Counted from the stretch's first letter, positions 52,710 through 61,833 are shown. The stretch: 64,000 bases of DNA from Chryseobacterium soldanellicola (GCF_900100115.1 NZ_FNKL01000001.1:930001-994000); one strand, 5' to 3'. Notes: generated by a model from the sequence alone, not told the origin. Made by a program: numbers and translations.

Positions 52710-53567
52710 TTACCTGCCAATATTTACGAAGATCTTTCGATAATCCAAAGGTGAAATATCCGTATATTTTTTGAAAAAATGACTGAACTGTTCCGGGCTG
52801 CTGAATGACAATTCGTAAGCAATTTCTTTGATTGTTTTTGCCGAAAACTGAAGCAATCGCTTTGACTCTGCGATAATTTGTGCGGCGATAATTTCTTTGG
52901 CGCCTTTCCCGCTTTTCTTTTTCGAAATATCCGAAAGCTTTCGCGATGTCACAGAAAGCTTTTCTGCATAATATAAAACATCATGCATCTGATTGTATTT
53001 GAAGCTTACCAATTCCAGAAATTTTCGGTAGGTCTGATTATCAAAATCATCGATCCCATCGTGGAAAGCCGGAGCAAGATTGGCTAATTTGATCATCATT
53101 ACTTTTAAATAAGCCGCCATAGCATCGAGTTTGTTGGGATAATCTTCGCTTTCAAATTCGTTTAAAAGCATTTTGCAGATCGGGTTTAATTCTAAAAAAT
53201 CTTTTCCCGTCAACGGAATATTCTGATGCAGCGCCGCATCATTGAACAGCAATAACTTACAGTTGGAAGCGCTTGCTGGAGTTTTATCCCAAAAACAATC
53301 CCCGAAGCTTATCTGAAATCCCGATAATCTGGTTTGTGGAGAAAAAAAAAATAGCTGTCCTTTTGATACGATAAATATTTCTGATCCTTTGATATCAAAT
53401 TCTTTATGATCGATGATAATTTTCCCCTGCCCTTCATGAATAATAAATACGCGGTTATACGTCACACTGATCAGTGAAACCTCATCAAAATTTTTATCCT
53501 GTAACCTCACGACCTGAAAAGAATCTTTGACTTCCTGATCCGGATTGATTGTTGTAAGCTGTCGCAC
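52710..53567 (-). CDS. AraC-family transcription regulator
   Basis: 285 residues, GTG start. The N-terminal ~150 residues are a cupin-like sensor ('IIDHKEFDIKGSEIFIVSKG'), and the C-terminal ~100 hold two helix-turn-helix motifs: 'DISKKKSGKGAKEIIAAQII' with 'RLLQFSAKTIKEIAYELSF' and 'SPEQFSHFFKKYTDISPLDY'. It is upstream of the HD gene and probably cotranscribed. The target is not visible; it may or may not touch the pectin locus. Confidence 0.85.
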   Translation of the reverse strand: MRQLTTINPDQEVKDSFQVVRLQDKNFDEVSLISVTYNRVFIIHEGQGKIIIDHKEFDIKGSEIFIVSKGQLFFFSPQTRLSGFQISFGDCFWDKTPASASNCKLLLFNDAALHQNIPLTGKDFLELNPICKMLLNEFESEDYPNKLDAMAAYLKVMMIKLANLAPAFHDGIDDFDNQTYRKFLELVSFKYNQMHDVLYYAEKLSVTSRKLSDISKKKSGKGAKEIIAAQIIAESKRLLQFSAKTIKEIAYELSFSSPEQFSHFFKKYTDISPLDYRKIFVNIGR

Positions 53568-53636
53568 TGGGGATTTTTATTACATCAAAGTTCTTAAAAT
53601 TAATTTAAAGTTTTTTGATTTTTTAAACAAAAAAAA

Positions 53637-53654
53637 GTTCAGAATAATCTGAAC
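53637..53654 (-). terminator. Terminator of the surface-protein operon
   Basis: GTTCAGA-ATAA-TCTGAAC with an A8 run on the left (U-run in the leftward RNA) and CCTTTTT on the right. Confidence 0.75.
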
Positions 53655-53669
53655 CCTTTTTATTTTACA

Positions 53670-54179
53670 TTAATCTATATTTCCCCAGAACGCCCAATTG
53701 GTTCCGTTGTAGAAACAGACCAGCTTGGCGACGGGATCGTAGCACATCATTCCTGCAGCGGGTGATTTTACATTCGCTGCAGGATCTATTACTTTCGGTA
53801 AGATCAGGGCTTTATCTTCAGATTCTAGAACTAACACACCTTTAGCCGCAGAATCCGGAGCTCCGATGATAACACCTTTAGTCCTGTCCTGTTCGGCTCC
53901 TGCCAGTAAAGTTCTTGATACCCCAGTTTGTCCGGTAATCTCTATCCAGGCTGTACCGTTGTAGTATTTTACTTTTGATGTCGCTTCGTCGAAAACAAAT
54001 GTTCCCTCTGCTACATCTGTCATATTTGTATTATTGGTGACTTGAGGAAGGATAAGTCCTTTTGTGGTTCCTGCCGGGAAATCTACTAATCCGCTTCCGT
54101 CAACAGCAGTGGTTTCAATACCGATCTGAGCTTTTGTAATCGTAAAAGCAAAAAGAAATAGGATAAGAATTGTTTTCAT
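53670..54179 (-). CDS. Small secreted protein with two copies of a C-terminal surface module
   Basis: 169 residues with a signal peptide (~1-17, ending TKAQ). Two ~45-residue copies of one motif: 'KGLILPQV...EGTFVFDE...KYYNGTAWIEI' and 'KALILPKVIDP...GMMCYDP...CFYNGTNWAFW'. The third copy of the same motif ends the large protein just upstream (54182-56227). I do not know a named family; the motif looks like a small beta structure for surface or filament assembly. Cotranscribed with the large gene (2 bases apart). Confidence 0.6.
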   Translation of the reverse strand: MKTILILFLFAFTITKAQIGIETTAVDGSGLVDFPAGTTKGLILPQVTNNTNMTDVAEGTFVFDEATSKVKYYNGTAWIEITGQTGVSRTLLAGAEQDRTKGVIIGAPDSAAKGVLVLESEDKALILPKVIDPAANVKSPAAGMMCYDPVAKLVCFYNGTNWAFWGNID

Positions 54180-54181
54180 AA

Positions 54182-56227
54182 TTAATTACATGTTTGGTTA
54201 ATACAACTCCATTTTGTACCGTCATAGATTTTCAGACAAACATCGTCTGTATCAAATACCATCATTCCATCTACAGGATTGAGGATTGATATTTCAGGAT
54301 CAGCAACTCTTGTAATTACAAGTCCTTTATCATTAGATTCCAACGCGACAAATCCGTTATTAACATCTGCCGGGAAATTGACCGTACTTTTAGTCGTTCT
54401 TGTGGAGATCCCAATCTTGGTAATTTCAGGAGTTCCCGTTGCACCCGGTTTATAGCAAGGGCATGAAAAAGATTTCACAACATTAGAATAGACTAAACAA
54501 TTTCCGGCAACCGTTACCACAACATTATATTCAGCAGCAGAATTGTCTGTTATCGGAATAGAATAATCACTATTTGTAGCTCCCGGAATGGCTACCCCGT
54601 TTTTATACCACTGATACGCACCTAAACCAGGCGTTGCAGACAGTGATAATGACGAGCTTCCTGTAGCACCTGTACAAGGTCTTGTAGGATTTGGGCTGCC
54701 GGCTATACTGATCTCTACAATCGGTGCTGTTCCGAATCCTGAATAATATCCACCGAATCCGGCATCTACATCGGCTCCTATTAACTCTGCCTGAATGGTT
54801 CCTACAGAGCTTATTCTTACATTTTTAATTAGCGCTGTTCCTCCCGTAGCACCGGCAATATTATATCGGTAGCTTGTCCAGTTGGGATTTCCCGGCACGG
54901 CAATATTTGAACTTCCTGCAATGGGAGCCTGAGCCGTTCCTCCAACGGTTACGGTGGGCGGATTACCTGTCGTTGCCAGTACTGCAAGCTGTGTGTTGGT
55001 ATATTCGTTTCCTCCGATACGCTTAGCATCCGGAATCATGTTTACTGAATTTTGCCCGAAGCACGATAATGGCGGAATAAACATAAAGCTGTTGGTATTA
55101 AGCGCAGAGCTTCCATAAATTTTATGAAAAACATAAACTGCTTTACTGCTTTTTATGTACATATTCTTATTGGTAAAGAATGTGGCAGGTACCATTTGGT
55201 AGTCTCCGACATTAGCCAATGTATAATTTACGCCTGTATTTCCATTCATGCTTATTGTTGTATTGGGTTGAGTAGCAATGACAACTACTCTTTCCTGAGT
55301 ACCTCCATTTCCCTGCATGACTACATATTCGTTTCCTAATTGCTCAACAGGCACTAACTGATCCACCGCAAAGTCCCGGCTGTCCGATACCGTACCGCTT
55401 GTTGCTCCTCCTTGCTGCATTAATCCTCCTACCGTTACAGCAATATTTTTAGTGGCGGTAATTTTGGCTCCCAGCCAGCCTCTGTCCTGTAAACTCAATT
55501 GATTTAATTTTACTTTGGCGTAAAGGATAAAAGACTGTCCTTTCTGCAGTGTTCTTGTCACAGTAGTTCCGGTGATGGGTGTTGCGCTGGCTCCGTTGAT
55601 AAATTGAGTTCCGTTATCAATCCCGGAAACCGTGATTACCGTATTATCTTCAGTAGCCATCATGGAAGCCATATTTCCGACTTCAGCAACGGCAGTGGTA
55701 TATTCATTCGGAGTTCCGCCCCATATAAAGTTTTTACCTAAAGCCACACTTCCTTTTGTCATCACAGATCCTGCCTGACTTTCTGACCGACCTCTGTAAT
55801 TGACAAAGAATTCACCAGTTGACTGGAAAATAAGTCCACCCGCATTAGCACCGATAATGGTTCCTGCAGTATTTGTTGGGCGTGTCATCGGTGATGTTCC
55901 GGGAGTTAAAATGACATTTGATGCATTCACAATATTGATTCTTAAAGGAACCCCATTGCTTAATGTTACAGACCCCGAAGTTACATAACTACCGGTGTCC
56001 GCATTGATATTATATACGTATAATCTCGGAATAGTGGTTCCGTCCGCTCTTCTTATTGTTACCGTAATATTACTGGCAGAGGGTGTTGATAAATAAATGT
56101 GCTCTGCTACAATGGTGGTATCATCATAAAGCCCGAAAATAATGGGCTGAAGGTAATGCACCGTATCAAGCTGTGCAGAAACCAATCTGAGCATAAAAAA
56201 TGCTATTAATAAATAAATTCGTTTCAC
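54182..56227 (-). CDS. IgGFc-binding-like secreted protein with Ig-like and C-terminal module
   Basis: 681 residues, GTG start, signal peptide (~1-18, MLRLVSAQ). Residues ~130-430 match the IgGFc-binding N-terminal domain pattern: 'MASMMATEDNTVITVSGI', 'LQKGQSFILYAK', 'VDQLVPVEQLGNEYVVM' and 'YVFHKIYGSS'. Residues ~520-600 are an Ig-like domain with 'YQWYKNGVAIPGAT'. The last ~70 residues carry the module 'KGLVITRVADP...GMMVFDTDD...IYDGTKW' shared with the small protein after it. Cell-surface adhesion is a fair guess. The end is not a clear T9SS sorting domain. Confidence 0.7.
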   Translation of the reverse strand: MKRIYLLIAFFMLRLVSAQLDTVHYLQPIIFGLYDDTTIVAEHIYLSTPSASNITVTIRRADGTTIPRLYVYNINADTGSYVTSGSVTLSNGVPLRINIVNASNVILTPGTSPMTRPTNTAGTIIGANAGGLIFQSTGEFFVNYRGRSESQAGSVMTKGSVALGKNFIWGGTPNEYTTAVAEVGNMASMMATEDNTVITVSGIDNGTQFINGASATPITGTTVTRTLQKGQSFILYAKVKLNQLSLQDRGWLGAKITATKNIAVTVGGLMQQGGATSGTVSDSRDFAVDQLVPVEQLGNEYVVMQGNGGTQERVVVIATQPNTTISMNGNTGVNYTLANVGDYQMVPATFFTNKNMYIKSSKAVYVFHKIYGSSALNTNSFMFIPPLSCFGQNSVNMIPDAKRIGGNEYTNTQLAVLATTGNPPTVTVGGTAQAPIAGSSNIAVPGNPNWTSYRYNIAGATGGTALIKNVRISSVGTIQAELIGADVDAGFGGYYSGFGTAPIVEISIAGSPNPTRPCTGATGSSSLSLSATPGLGAYQWYKNGVAIPGATNSDYSIPITDNSAAEYNVVVTVAGNCLVYSNVVKSFSCPCYKPGATGTPEITKIGISTRTTKSTVNFPADVNNGFVALESNDKGLVITRVADPEISILNPVDGMMVFDTDDVCLKIYDGTKWSCINQTCN

Positions 56228-56717
56228 AATTATATTTTTAAGTTATTTTAGAAAAAGTATCATATAAATACAGAATGCCATTAGTTATTCTTAGCTCTTC
56301 TGCACTTGCTTTACATTTGAAAAAAGCCCGCTCATGAAACAGGTTTTCGTTCAATGAGCATCTGTAGCCAAATAATTTATATAAACATTTGTATTTTTAA
56401 TTATAAATAAACATTAAGATGTTTTTATTTATAATTTTCCTATTTCTACAAAAATAATTCTATGATCATAAAAAAAATTTAAAATCCTGTACTAAAAAAA
56501 CGACACCTTGTACTAAAAAAACTACAAAACCCCGCTCTAAAAAACAGGGTTTTATTACCTCAACTAAAAAAAGGAATAATAAGGAAATGAGAAAGTCTCA
56601 ATTCAAATTAATCTATAAAGGCATTTGCATTTTATGATAATTGAGGGGAAATTTCACTGTAATAACTCATGTTCCTAAACAGCATGAAGGAAGAATTACT
56701 GCGATATTACAACAACC
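56228..56717. other. Repeat-rich intergenic region
   Basis: 490 bases without a supportable gene. An AT-only hairpin (arms from about 56399 to 56414 and 56419 to 56437, ATTATAAATAAA-type, two-base bulge) stands here, then two tandem copies of TGTACTAAAAAAACGAC/TGTACTAAAAAAACTAC (56488-56504 and 56509-56525, period 21), then the hairpin at 56526-56553. Confidence 0.55.
56526..56553. terminator. Hairpin after the DUF6150-like gene
   Basis: AAAACCC (56526-56532) and GGGTTTT (56547-56553) pair with flanking A- and T-runs. It can work in the leftward direction for the gene at 56718. Confidence 0.6.
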
Positions 56718-57050
56718 TTAATACATTAAATGTTGCTTTTCTTTATTTACCCAACCAGCCTGGCTTTCGTATTTCACAAAAAATATTTTTAAATCTGACT
56801 GGCTCGAATAATCTACAAAGAAAATCTTTTTCTTTGCCTGGCTCGCGTATTGTGTAAAAAACCACTTGCCGTCGTTGTTCCCGGCCTGACTTTCATACTC
56901 AACCTTATACACTTTCAGATCTGCCTGGCTTTCGTAATCAACCACAAAAACATTGACATCTGCATCACTCGAATATCGTGTTGAAAAAACGGTCTGAGCC
57001 TCTAGAAAAATTCCTGACAGGGTCAGTAAAAAAGTAAATAAGTATTTCAT
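56718..57050 (-). CDS. Small secreted DUF6150-like repeat protein
   Basis: 110 residues from the ATG at 57050, where a signal peptide starts (MKYLFTFLLTLSGIFLEAQ). An earlier in-frame ATG at 57143 gives an unlikely basic extension. The mature part is six repeats of about 14-21 residues of the form 'Y.SxAD..V(F/Y)xVxYESQAD', e.g. 'VVDYESQADLKVYKVEYESQ', ending 'AGWVNKEKQHLMY'. It matches the DUF6150 type: short beta strands for a stack or ladder. Function unknown. Confidence 0.75.
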   Translation of the reverse strand: MKYLFTFLLTLSGIFLEAQTVFSTRYSSDADVNVFVVDYESQADLKVYKVEYESQAGNNDGKWFFTQYASQAKKKIFFVDYSSQSDLKIFFVKYESQAGWVNKEKQHLMY

Positions 57051-57101
57051 TTGTCGTCTGTTTCGTTTATTTAAATATATAAAGATTCTTCCAATAAAAA
57101 A

Positions 57102-57129
57102 CGGGAGCCGGTAAAAAACCAGCTCCCGC
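57102..57129 (-). terminator. Terminator of the VIT/vWA gene
   Basis: GGGAGC (57103-57108) and GCTCCC (57122-57127) form a stem around CGGTAAAAAACCA, preceded by AAAAA on the left (U-run in the leftward RNA). Confidence 0.7.
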
Positions 57130-57166
57130 ACACTAACATTCATATTAACATATTAACTTTCTATGT

Positions 57167-60151
57167 CTAAAATTCAAATTCGCCGATCAAAATGCCGTCG
57201 CTATTTCCTTTAGAATCTTTCTGATTCTGGAAAACCACGATTTTTCTTTCTTGTTTTCCGGTGGCATAATTAATGTACACTTCTGCCATAATTGCTGTCG
57301 GACCCGCAATATTGATCTGTCTTTCATCAAAGAAATTGGTCTGGATATGATATTTTCCTTTAATCGCTTTTTTCAGTAAAAACTGTTCCGGACCAAAACC
57401 TCCTGTAAAATCATCACTCAATCTTCCGCCGATTTCCGTTGATTTGTGAGAATACATGCAACGCTCTTTGTTGGGATCCGTTACCCAAAGGTCAATGTCG
57501 GTGTTGTCTTTATTCCAATTCAAAACGACTCTGATATTGACGGGTAAATCTGCAATGATCTTAGGATTGATATTTTTTAAATCTAATTTATTCCCGTGAT
57601 TGGTGATCAATTCATTAATTTCCATGATAATTGTTTCTTCAATTCCGTAGTCACGATTGGCTATTTCGCGGGTGTAAGACTGGTTTAAAATTTTATATAA
57701 ATTGTCCAGAGCTTCCTGATATCTTCCGTTATCTTCCAAAGCCAGCGCGTAATCTCTGTAGCTTTGAGGATCGAAAGGCCGCCATTCCAACACTTTTTGA
57801 GAGATCCATAGCTCTTTATCAAAAACTTCGGCCTGTTTTAACCTGTAGGCTAATAATTTGTATAGTTCTTCATTTTCAATATCCAAATCTGCGATAGAGC
57901 TTAAGACTTTTAACCCTAATTTTTTATCATTATTTTTGAAAAGCAGCTGAGCCACATCAAAATAATATTGCGGAGTTTCGATATAATCTCTTCTTTGAGC
58001 AAGATAGGTCTGATAAATATCTTCAGTTTTTTTATCTCCTTGAAAAAACTTCATGTATTCTGCATCGGATTTTACATCAACGGTTGTAATTTTTCCTTTA
58101 CTAATAAAACTTTCTGCAATTTCTTTTCTTTTATAATCTCCTTGTCCGGAACTGAAACCTCTTATAAGCACACCCGAAGCTTTACCCTGTAGCTTATTTG
58201 TCACATTTGCAGAAACGGATTCTGAAATAACTCTATTGCTGGCTGAAACCGACGCTACTCTTCTAGGCTCTGCTGAGTAGCCCAAAACAACCACCTCTTC
58301 AATATTTCTTTCGCTTCTCATCGAATCTCTGGGTGAAAATTGGGATTGCTCTTTTTCAGGTTTAGGATAAACTTTTTCTTTTGACTCAAAATCTGTTGCC
58401 CACCATTTTTTAAGATTTTCGGTCATGACTTCCGCTTTTTTCATTAAATCATTAACACGAACATCTTTTAACTGTTGCTTGTTTTTTACAATTTTATCAT
58501 ATTCCTGGCGCAATTCTGCAGGTGGAGTAATTTCGTACCGAACATAATCTGCCAAATTTTCAAGAACCATCAGGCTCATATTGTTGCTGACAATCCCAAA
58601 TTGCTTGCTTAAATTTTTGATTTCGTTTTTATTTTTTTTCTCAAAAATCTCTAATTCATTCATTTTTTTCTGAGCCCAGAATTGCGAGATTTCCCAGTCG
58701 TTTACCATTTGTCTGTTGGCATCCAGAGAAATTGTCTTTGTTTCTGTTACTTTATTTCCGTAGCCCAGCATTACTTTTACCGTTGTCTGACTTCCATTTA
58801 AAATTCCTGTTACAACAAAACTTTCAGAAATACTTTGCGGCAGAGAAGGATACACTTCCGACAATGAAGAATTGTTTTCAATTCCTAAAAACTTCAAAGG
58901 CTCGTACAATAATTTTCTGACCTCTTTTGATGGAAGGTTTTCATTTAAATTTAAAAATTCACCGCCGGTTTTATTGCTGATAAATTTCAACTGATTAAAA
59001 TTCGCATTATTCGATGCAGCAATCGTATAAACAGGATTTTCCCAGGATAATTTTAAGTCTCCGAAAGAAGAAAACCCGTCTGTAAAGAATAAAACCTCGT
59101 CTTCCCGCAATGATTTTAATTGTCCGAAATCTGTCCCGCCATCATAAGAAACCATTGAAAGATAGCTTTTTAATTCGCTCCAGTTTCCGTTGTGTATTTT
59201 AAAAGTTTTTCCTTCATCAAAGGTGTTATTAATAAAATACACATTCACCGAAAGACCTTTATTCACTTTAAAATATTCATCTAATAACTCAAATTCTTTT
59301 TTGTGATCGCGTTTTGATCCGCTCAAAGAATTGTCCCAGACAATTGCCAGTTTATTGGGCAGTTTTTTGGCTCTCTCCTGTGGATCAACGTCTAAACTTG
59401 CCAGAAAATAAGCCGAGCCATTTGAAGCCTTTTGCAGTAGAACATTTTCGTTTTCTTCACTTTTCGGAAAATTTATTTTAAGGTTCCGGCTCGGCCTGTA
59501 GTCTTTTTTATGTGTTTCTGCCACCCAGATATTTCCATTTTTAACGAAATTATAGCTTCCGTCTGGTCTTTCTTCCAATTGCGGAGAAATTGCATTTTGA
59601 AAAACACTGGTTTTAATGGTAAACTCAGGAATTTCGGAAGAATAATTTAACGGTAAATAATATTGATAATTGTTACCCGATTTTTTCAGTTCATAATTAT
59701 AAGTAATCTGAACGATCCTCTCCCCGCCATTGGCATTGATCGGATAAATTCTTGTGCGGAAATTATTGCCTTCTACTTTTTCTAAAATTCCGGGATCTAC
59801 ATTTCTTTTTTCGATGGTTTCGAAGACTTCTTTTGCCTTTTCTTTTTCAACAGGCACGGCATTTCTCAGTTTCCCGTTGATATCCAGTGCGTAACCGCTC
59901 ACATTCACGTCTTCGGGAAGCGGGAAAGTTAATCTTCCTTCCATCAATCGGCTGGAATTATTTCTGAAAACCATCGTGACGACATTGGTAGAAATTCCGC
60001 CGGTGATTTTGGTTTCAATATTAAGTTTTTGAAGAACCACTTTATTATTTGTATCAAAACCTCCTTTTTTGTCCGGAGTTTCGATGATCGGAATTTGCGC
60101 CCAGCATAAAATCGGCAGCAATAATAAAAATTGAATATATAAGCTTTTCAT
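57167..60151 (-). CDS. VIT/vWA protein with an embedded SusC-plug-like segment and DUF2135 end
   Basis: 994 residues with a signal peptide (~1-18, ending CWAQ). VIT domain at ~30-150 ('KLNIETKITGGISTNVVTMV', 'GRLTFPLPEDVNVSGYALDI'). vWA-like domain at ~265-430 with MIDAS-type residues: 'WDNSLSG', 'DGGTDFG' and 'FFTDGFSS'. Residues ~612-670 read like the start of a SusC receptor: 'NIEEVVVLGYSAEPRRV', then 'NKLQGKASGVLIRGFSSG'. Residues ~690-860 are helical, TPR-like. Residues ~865-985 match DUF2135 ('VRVVLNWNKDNTDIDLWVTDP'). No lipobox, so periplasmic or surface-exposed. Function unknown. Confidence 0.75.
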   Translation of the reverse strand: MKSLYIQFLLLLPILCWAQIPIIETPDKKGGFDTNNKVVLQKLNIETKITGGISTNVVTMVFRNNSSRLMEGRLTFPLPEDVNVSGYALDINGKLRNAVPVEKEKAKEVFETIEKRNVDPGILEKVEGNNFRTRIYPINANGGERIVQITYNYELKKSGNNYQYYLPLNYSSEIPEFTIKTSVFQNAISPQLEERPDGSYNFVKNGNIWVAETHKKDYRPSRNLKINFPKSEENENVLLQKASNGSAYFLASLDVDPQERAKKLPNKLAIVWDNSLSGSKRDHKKEFELLDEYFKVNKGLSVNVYFINNTFDEGKTFKIHNGNWSELKSYLSMVSYDGGTDFGQLKSLREDEVLFFTDGFSSFGDLKLSWENPVYTIAASNNANFNQLKFISNKTGGEFLNLNENLPSKEVRKLLYEPLKFLGIENNSSLSEVYPSLPQSISESFVVTGILNGSQTTVKVMLGYGNKVTETKTISLDANRQMVNDWEISQFWAQKKMNELEIFEKKNKNEIKNLSKQFGIVSNNMSLMVLENLADYVRYEITPPAELRQEYDKIVKNKQQLKDVRVNDLMKKAEVMTENLKKWWATDFESKEKVYPKPEKEQSQFSPRDSMRSERNIEEVVVLGYSAEPRRVASVSASNRVISESVSANVTNKLQGKASGVLIRGFSSGQGDYKRKEIAESFISKGKITTVDVKSDAEYMKFFQGDKKTEDIYQTYLAQRRDYIETPQYYFDVAQLLFKNNDKKLGLKVLSSIADLDIENEELYKLLAYRLKQAEVFDKELWISQKVLEWRPFDPQSYRDYALALEDNGRYQEALDNLYKILNQSYTREIANRDYGIEETIIMEINELITNHGNKLDLKNINPKIIADLPVNIRVVLNWNKDNTDIDLWVTDPNKERCMYSHKSTEIGGRLSDDFTGGFGPEQFLLKKAIKGKYHIQTNFFDERQINIAGPTAIMAEVYINYATGKQERKIVVFQNQKDSKGNSDGILIGEFEF

Positions 60152-60320
60152 CCTCGAATATTTTATAGTTAATGAACCTCACTATTTATAAAGATGCCGC
60201 TTTGAGGAAAAAGGTTGGAATGAGAAGTGAAATTTTATTAAAATTCGGTGGAAATATTCAAATAAAACACTTTAAAAAGCTTTATCATTTCGTATACGCT
60301 GATAAAGTTTCATAATAAAG

Positions 60321-60353
60321 AAAAATCCCTGAAGATCTTTTCAGGGATTTTTT
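60321..60353 (-). terminator. Terminator of map
   Basis: AATCCCTGAA (60324-60333) and TTCAGGGATT (60340-60349) with A-run on the left and T-run on the right. Confidence 0.78.
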
Positions 60354-60370
60354 GATTTTTAAATTATATT

Positions 60371-61135
60371 TTAATTGAATATTTCATTCATTTCAGTTAA
60401 AATAACTGGCTTGCCGTCGGTGACTATAATCGTGTGCTCGTGTTGAGCCATATAACCGCCGTTATTGCCAACCATCGTCCAGCCATCATTCGTTTCTACT
60501 GCAATATTAGAATCTGTTGAGATAAATGTTTCAATGGCAACTACAGAATTTTTCCTGAACCGTCTGTTATCAAAACGGTTTTTATAATTGAGTAATTCAT
60601 CCGGCTGCTCGTGCAAGCTTCTTCCGATACCGTGTCCGGCAAGGTTTTTAATAACTTTAAAGCCTTTTTTCTTAGCTTCGGTTTCCATTAACAAACCGAC
60701 ATCTGCTATTTTTACGCCTCCTTTTATGGTATTGATGGCTTTCTGCAAAATATCTTTGGAAGCATCAACTAATTTTTGATGCTGATGAATATCTTTTCCG
60801 ATGATAAATGAGCCTCCGTTATCTGCCCAAAATCCATCAAGCTCTGCCGAAACATCGATATTAATTAAATCGCCTTCTTTCAAAACCCTTTGATCTGTAG
60901 GGACACCGTGGCAAAATTCGTTATCGACACTTATGCACGTCCAGCCCGGAAAACCGTATGTCAGATAAGGCGCAGATTTTGCCCCAAAGCCGGAAAGAAT
61001 TTTCGCTCCGTACTCATCTAGGTCTTTTGTCGTCATACCAGGCTTTGCATAATTAATCATTTTCTTTAAGGTATATGCAACGGCCTGACTTGCTTTCTTC
61101 ATTCCCGCTAATTCCTGTTCATTTGTTATCGACAT
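60371..61135 (-). CDS. map: Type I methionine aminopeptidase
   Basis: 254 residues from the ATG at 61135 (MSITNEQEL). An upstream ATG at 61237 lies in the tRNA and is not used. The metal ligands appear in 'NIDVSAELDGFWADNGG' (Asp, Asp), 'GHGIGRSLHEQP' (His), 'VVAIETFIST' (Glu) and 'AQHEHTIIV' (Glu). It removes the first Met of new proteins. Confidence 0.95.
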   Translation of the reverse strand: MSITNEQELAGMKKASQAVAYTLKKMINYAKPGMTTKDLDEYGAKILSGFGAKSAPYLTYGFPGWTCISVDNEFCHGVPTDQRVLKEGDLINIDVSAELDGFWADNGGSFIIGKDIHQHQKLVDASKDILQKAINTIKGGVKIADVGLLMETEAKKKGFKVIKNLAGHGIGRSLHEQPDELLNYKNRFDNRRFRKNSVVAIETFISTDSNIAVETNDGWTMVGNNGGYMAQHEHTIIVTDGKPVILTEMNEIFN

Positions 61136-61206
61136 TGTTTTGTTTTTTGATTGTTTAATGTAAAGATAAATAAAAAGACACTTACGTTTGTAAGTGTCTT
61201 TGGTTG

Positions 61207-61280
61207 TGGTCCCACCTGGGCTCGAACCAGGGACCACCTGATTATGAGTCAGGTGCTCTAACCAACTGAGCTATAGGACC
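61207..61280 (-). tRNA. tRNA with anticodon CAT (Met or Ile2)
   Basis: 74 bases. Acceptor GGTCCTA pairs with TGGGACC, then discriminator A; CCA is not encoded. D-arm 'GCTCAGTTGGTTAGAGC', anticodon stem CCTGA/TCAGG with loop CTCATAA, T-arm CCTGG-TTCGAGC-CCAGG. The anticodon CAT fits an elongator Met tRNA, or an Ile tRNA if the C is made into lysidine; the sequence alone does not decide. Confidence 0.92.
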
Positions 61281-61342
61281 TCAAAATTTGGTAGAATTTT
61301 GTGACTGCAAAAATAGCAAAATTTATTTCATTACAAAATTTT

Positions 61343-61741
61343 TTATTGCTTTTCTTGACAAAGTTCTATCAGTACTCCATTTGTGGATTTTGGATGAAGG
61401 AAGACAACTAATTTGTTATCAGCACCTTTTTTCGGCTCTTCTGAAATAAATTGAAAGCCTTCTTTTTTTAATCTTTCAACCTCCTCAAGAATATTTTCAA
61501 CACCAAAAGCCAAATGATGAATACCTTCTCCCTTCTTATCAATAAATTTTGAGATCGGACTTTCTTCTTTATTGGCTTCTAAAAGCTCAATTTTACTTTC
61601 TCCTGTTGCATAAAAAGAGGTAATCACCCCTTCCCTTTCCACGGTTTCTTTTTTGTAAGATTCTTTTCCTAAAAGTTTGGTAAAAAGTTCGTCAGAAGCG
61701 CCTAAAGATTTAACGGCAATACCAATATGTTCTAATTTCAT
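61343..61741 (-). CDS. mce: Methylmalonyl-CoA epimerase
   Basis: 132 residues from the ATG at 61741 (MKLEHIGIAV); the open frame extends upstream without a real start. Glyoxalase-fold metal ligands are His4 (in LEHIGIAV), His in 'GIHHLAFGVE' and the Glu in 'LIELCQE'. It swaps the two stereoisomers of methylmalonyl-CoA in propionate metabolism. Confidence 0.9.
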   Translation of the reverse strand: MKLEHIGIAVKSLGASDELFTKLLGKESYKKETVEREGVITSFYATGESKIELLEANKEESPISKFIDKKGEGIHHLAFGVENILEEVERLKKEGFQFISEEPKKGADNKLVVFLHPKSTNGVLIELCQEKQ

Positions 61742-61817
61742 AAAAAATTTAAATAGGTTTAACATCGTAAATTTGATACAGTGACCAAATTTCAATGAGC
61801 AATTCAAACAAAAGTAG

Positions 61818-61825
61818 TAAATTTG
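61818..61825 (+). promoter_or_regulatory. Promoter -7 box of rbfA
   Basis: TAAATTTG matches TAnnTTTG and ends 8 bases before the ATG of rbfA, so the transcript should have a very short leader. No clear TTG box upstream. Confidence 0.5.
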
Positions 61826-61833
61826 CATAAATT

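Noticed and set aside
52643..52720. N-terminal extension of the HD protein overlapping the AraC gene
   Set aside because: The extension is hydrophobic and not expected in this soluble family; MSVQRLKN at 52642 is a better start.
61136..61237. Longer methionine aminopeptidase starting in the tRNA
   Set aside because: The extra residues (MVPGSSPGG...) are translated tRNA and intergenic sequence; the family starts at MSITNEQEL.
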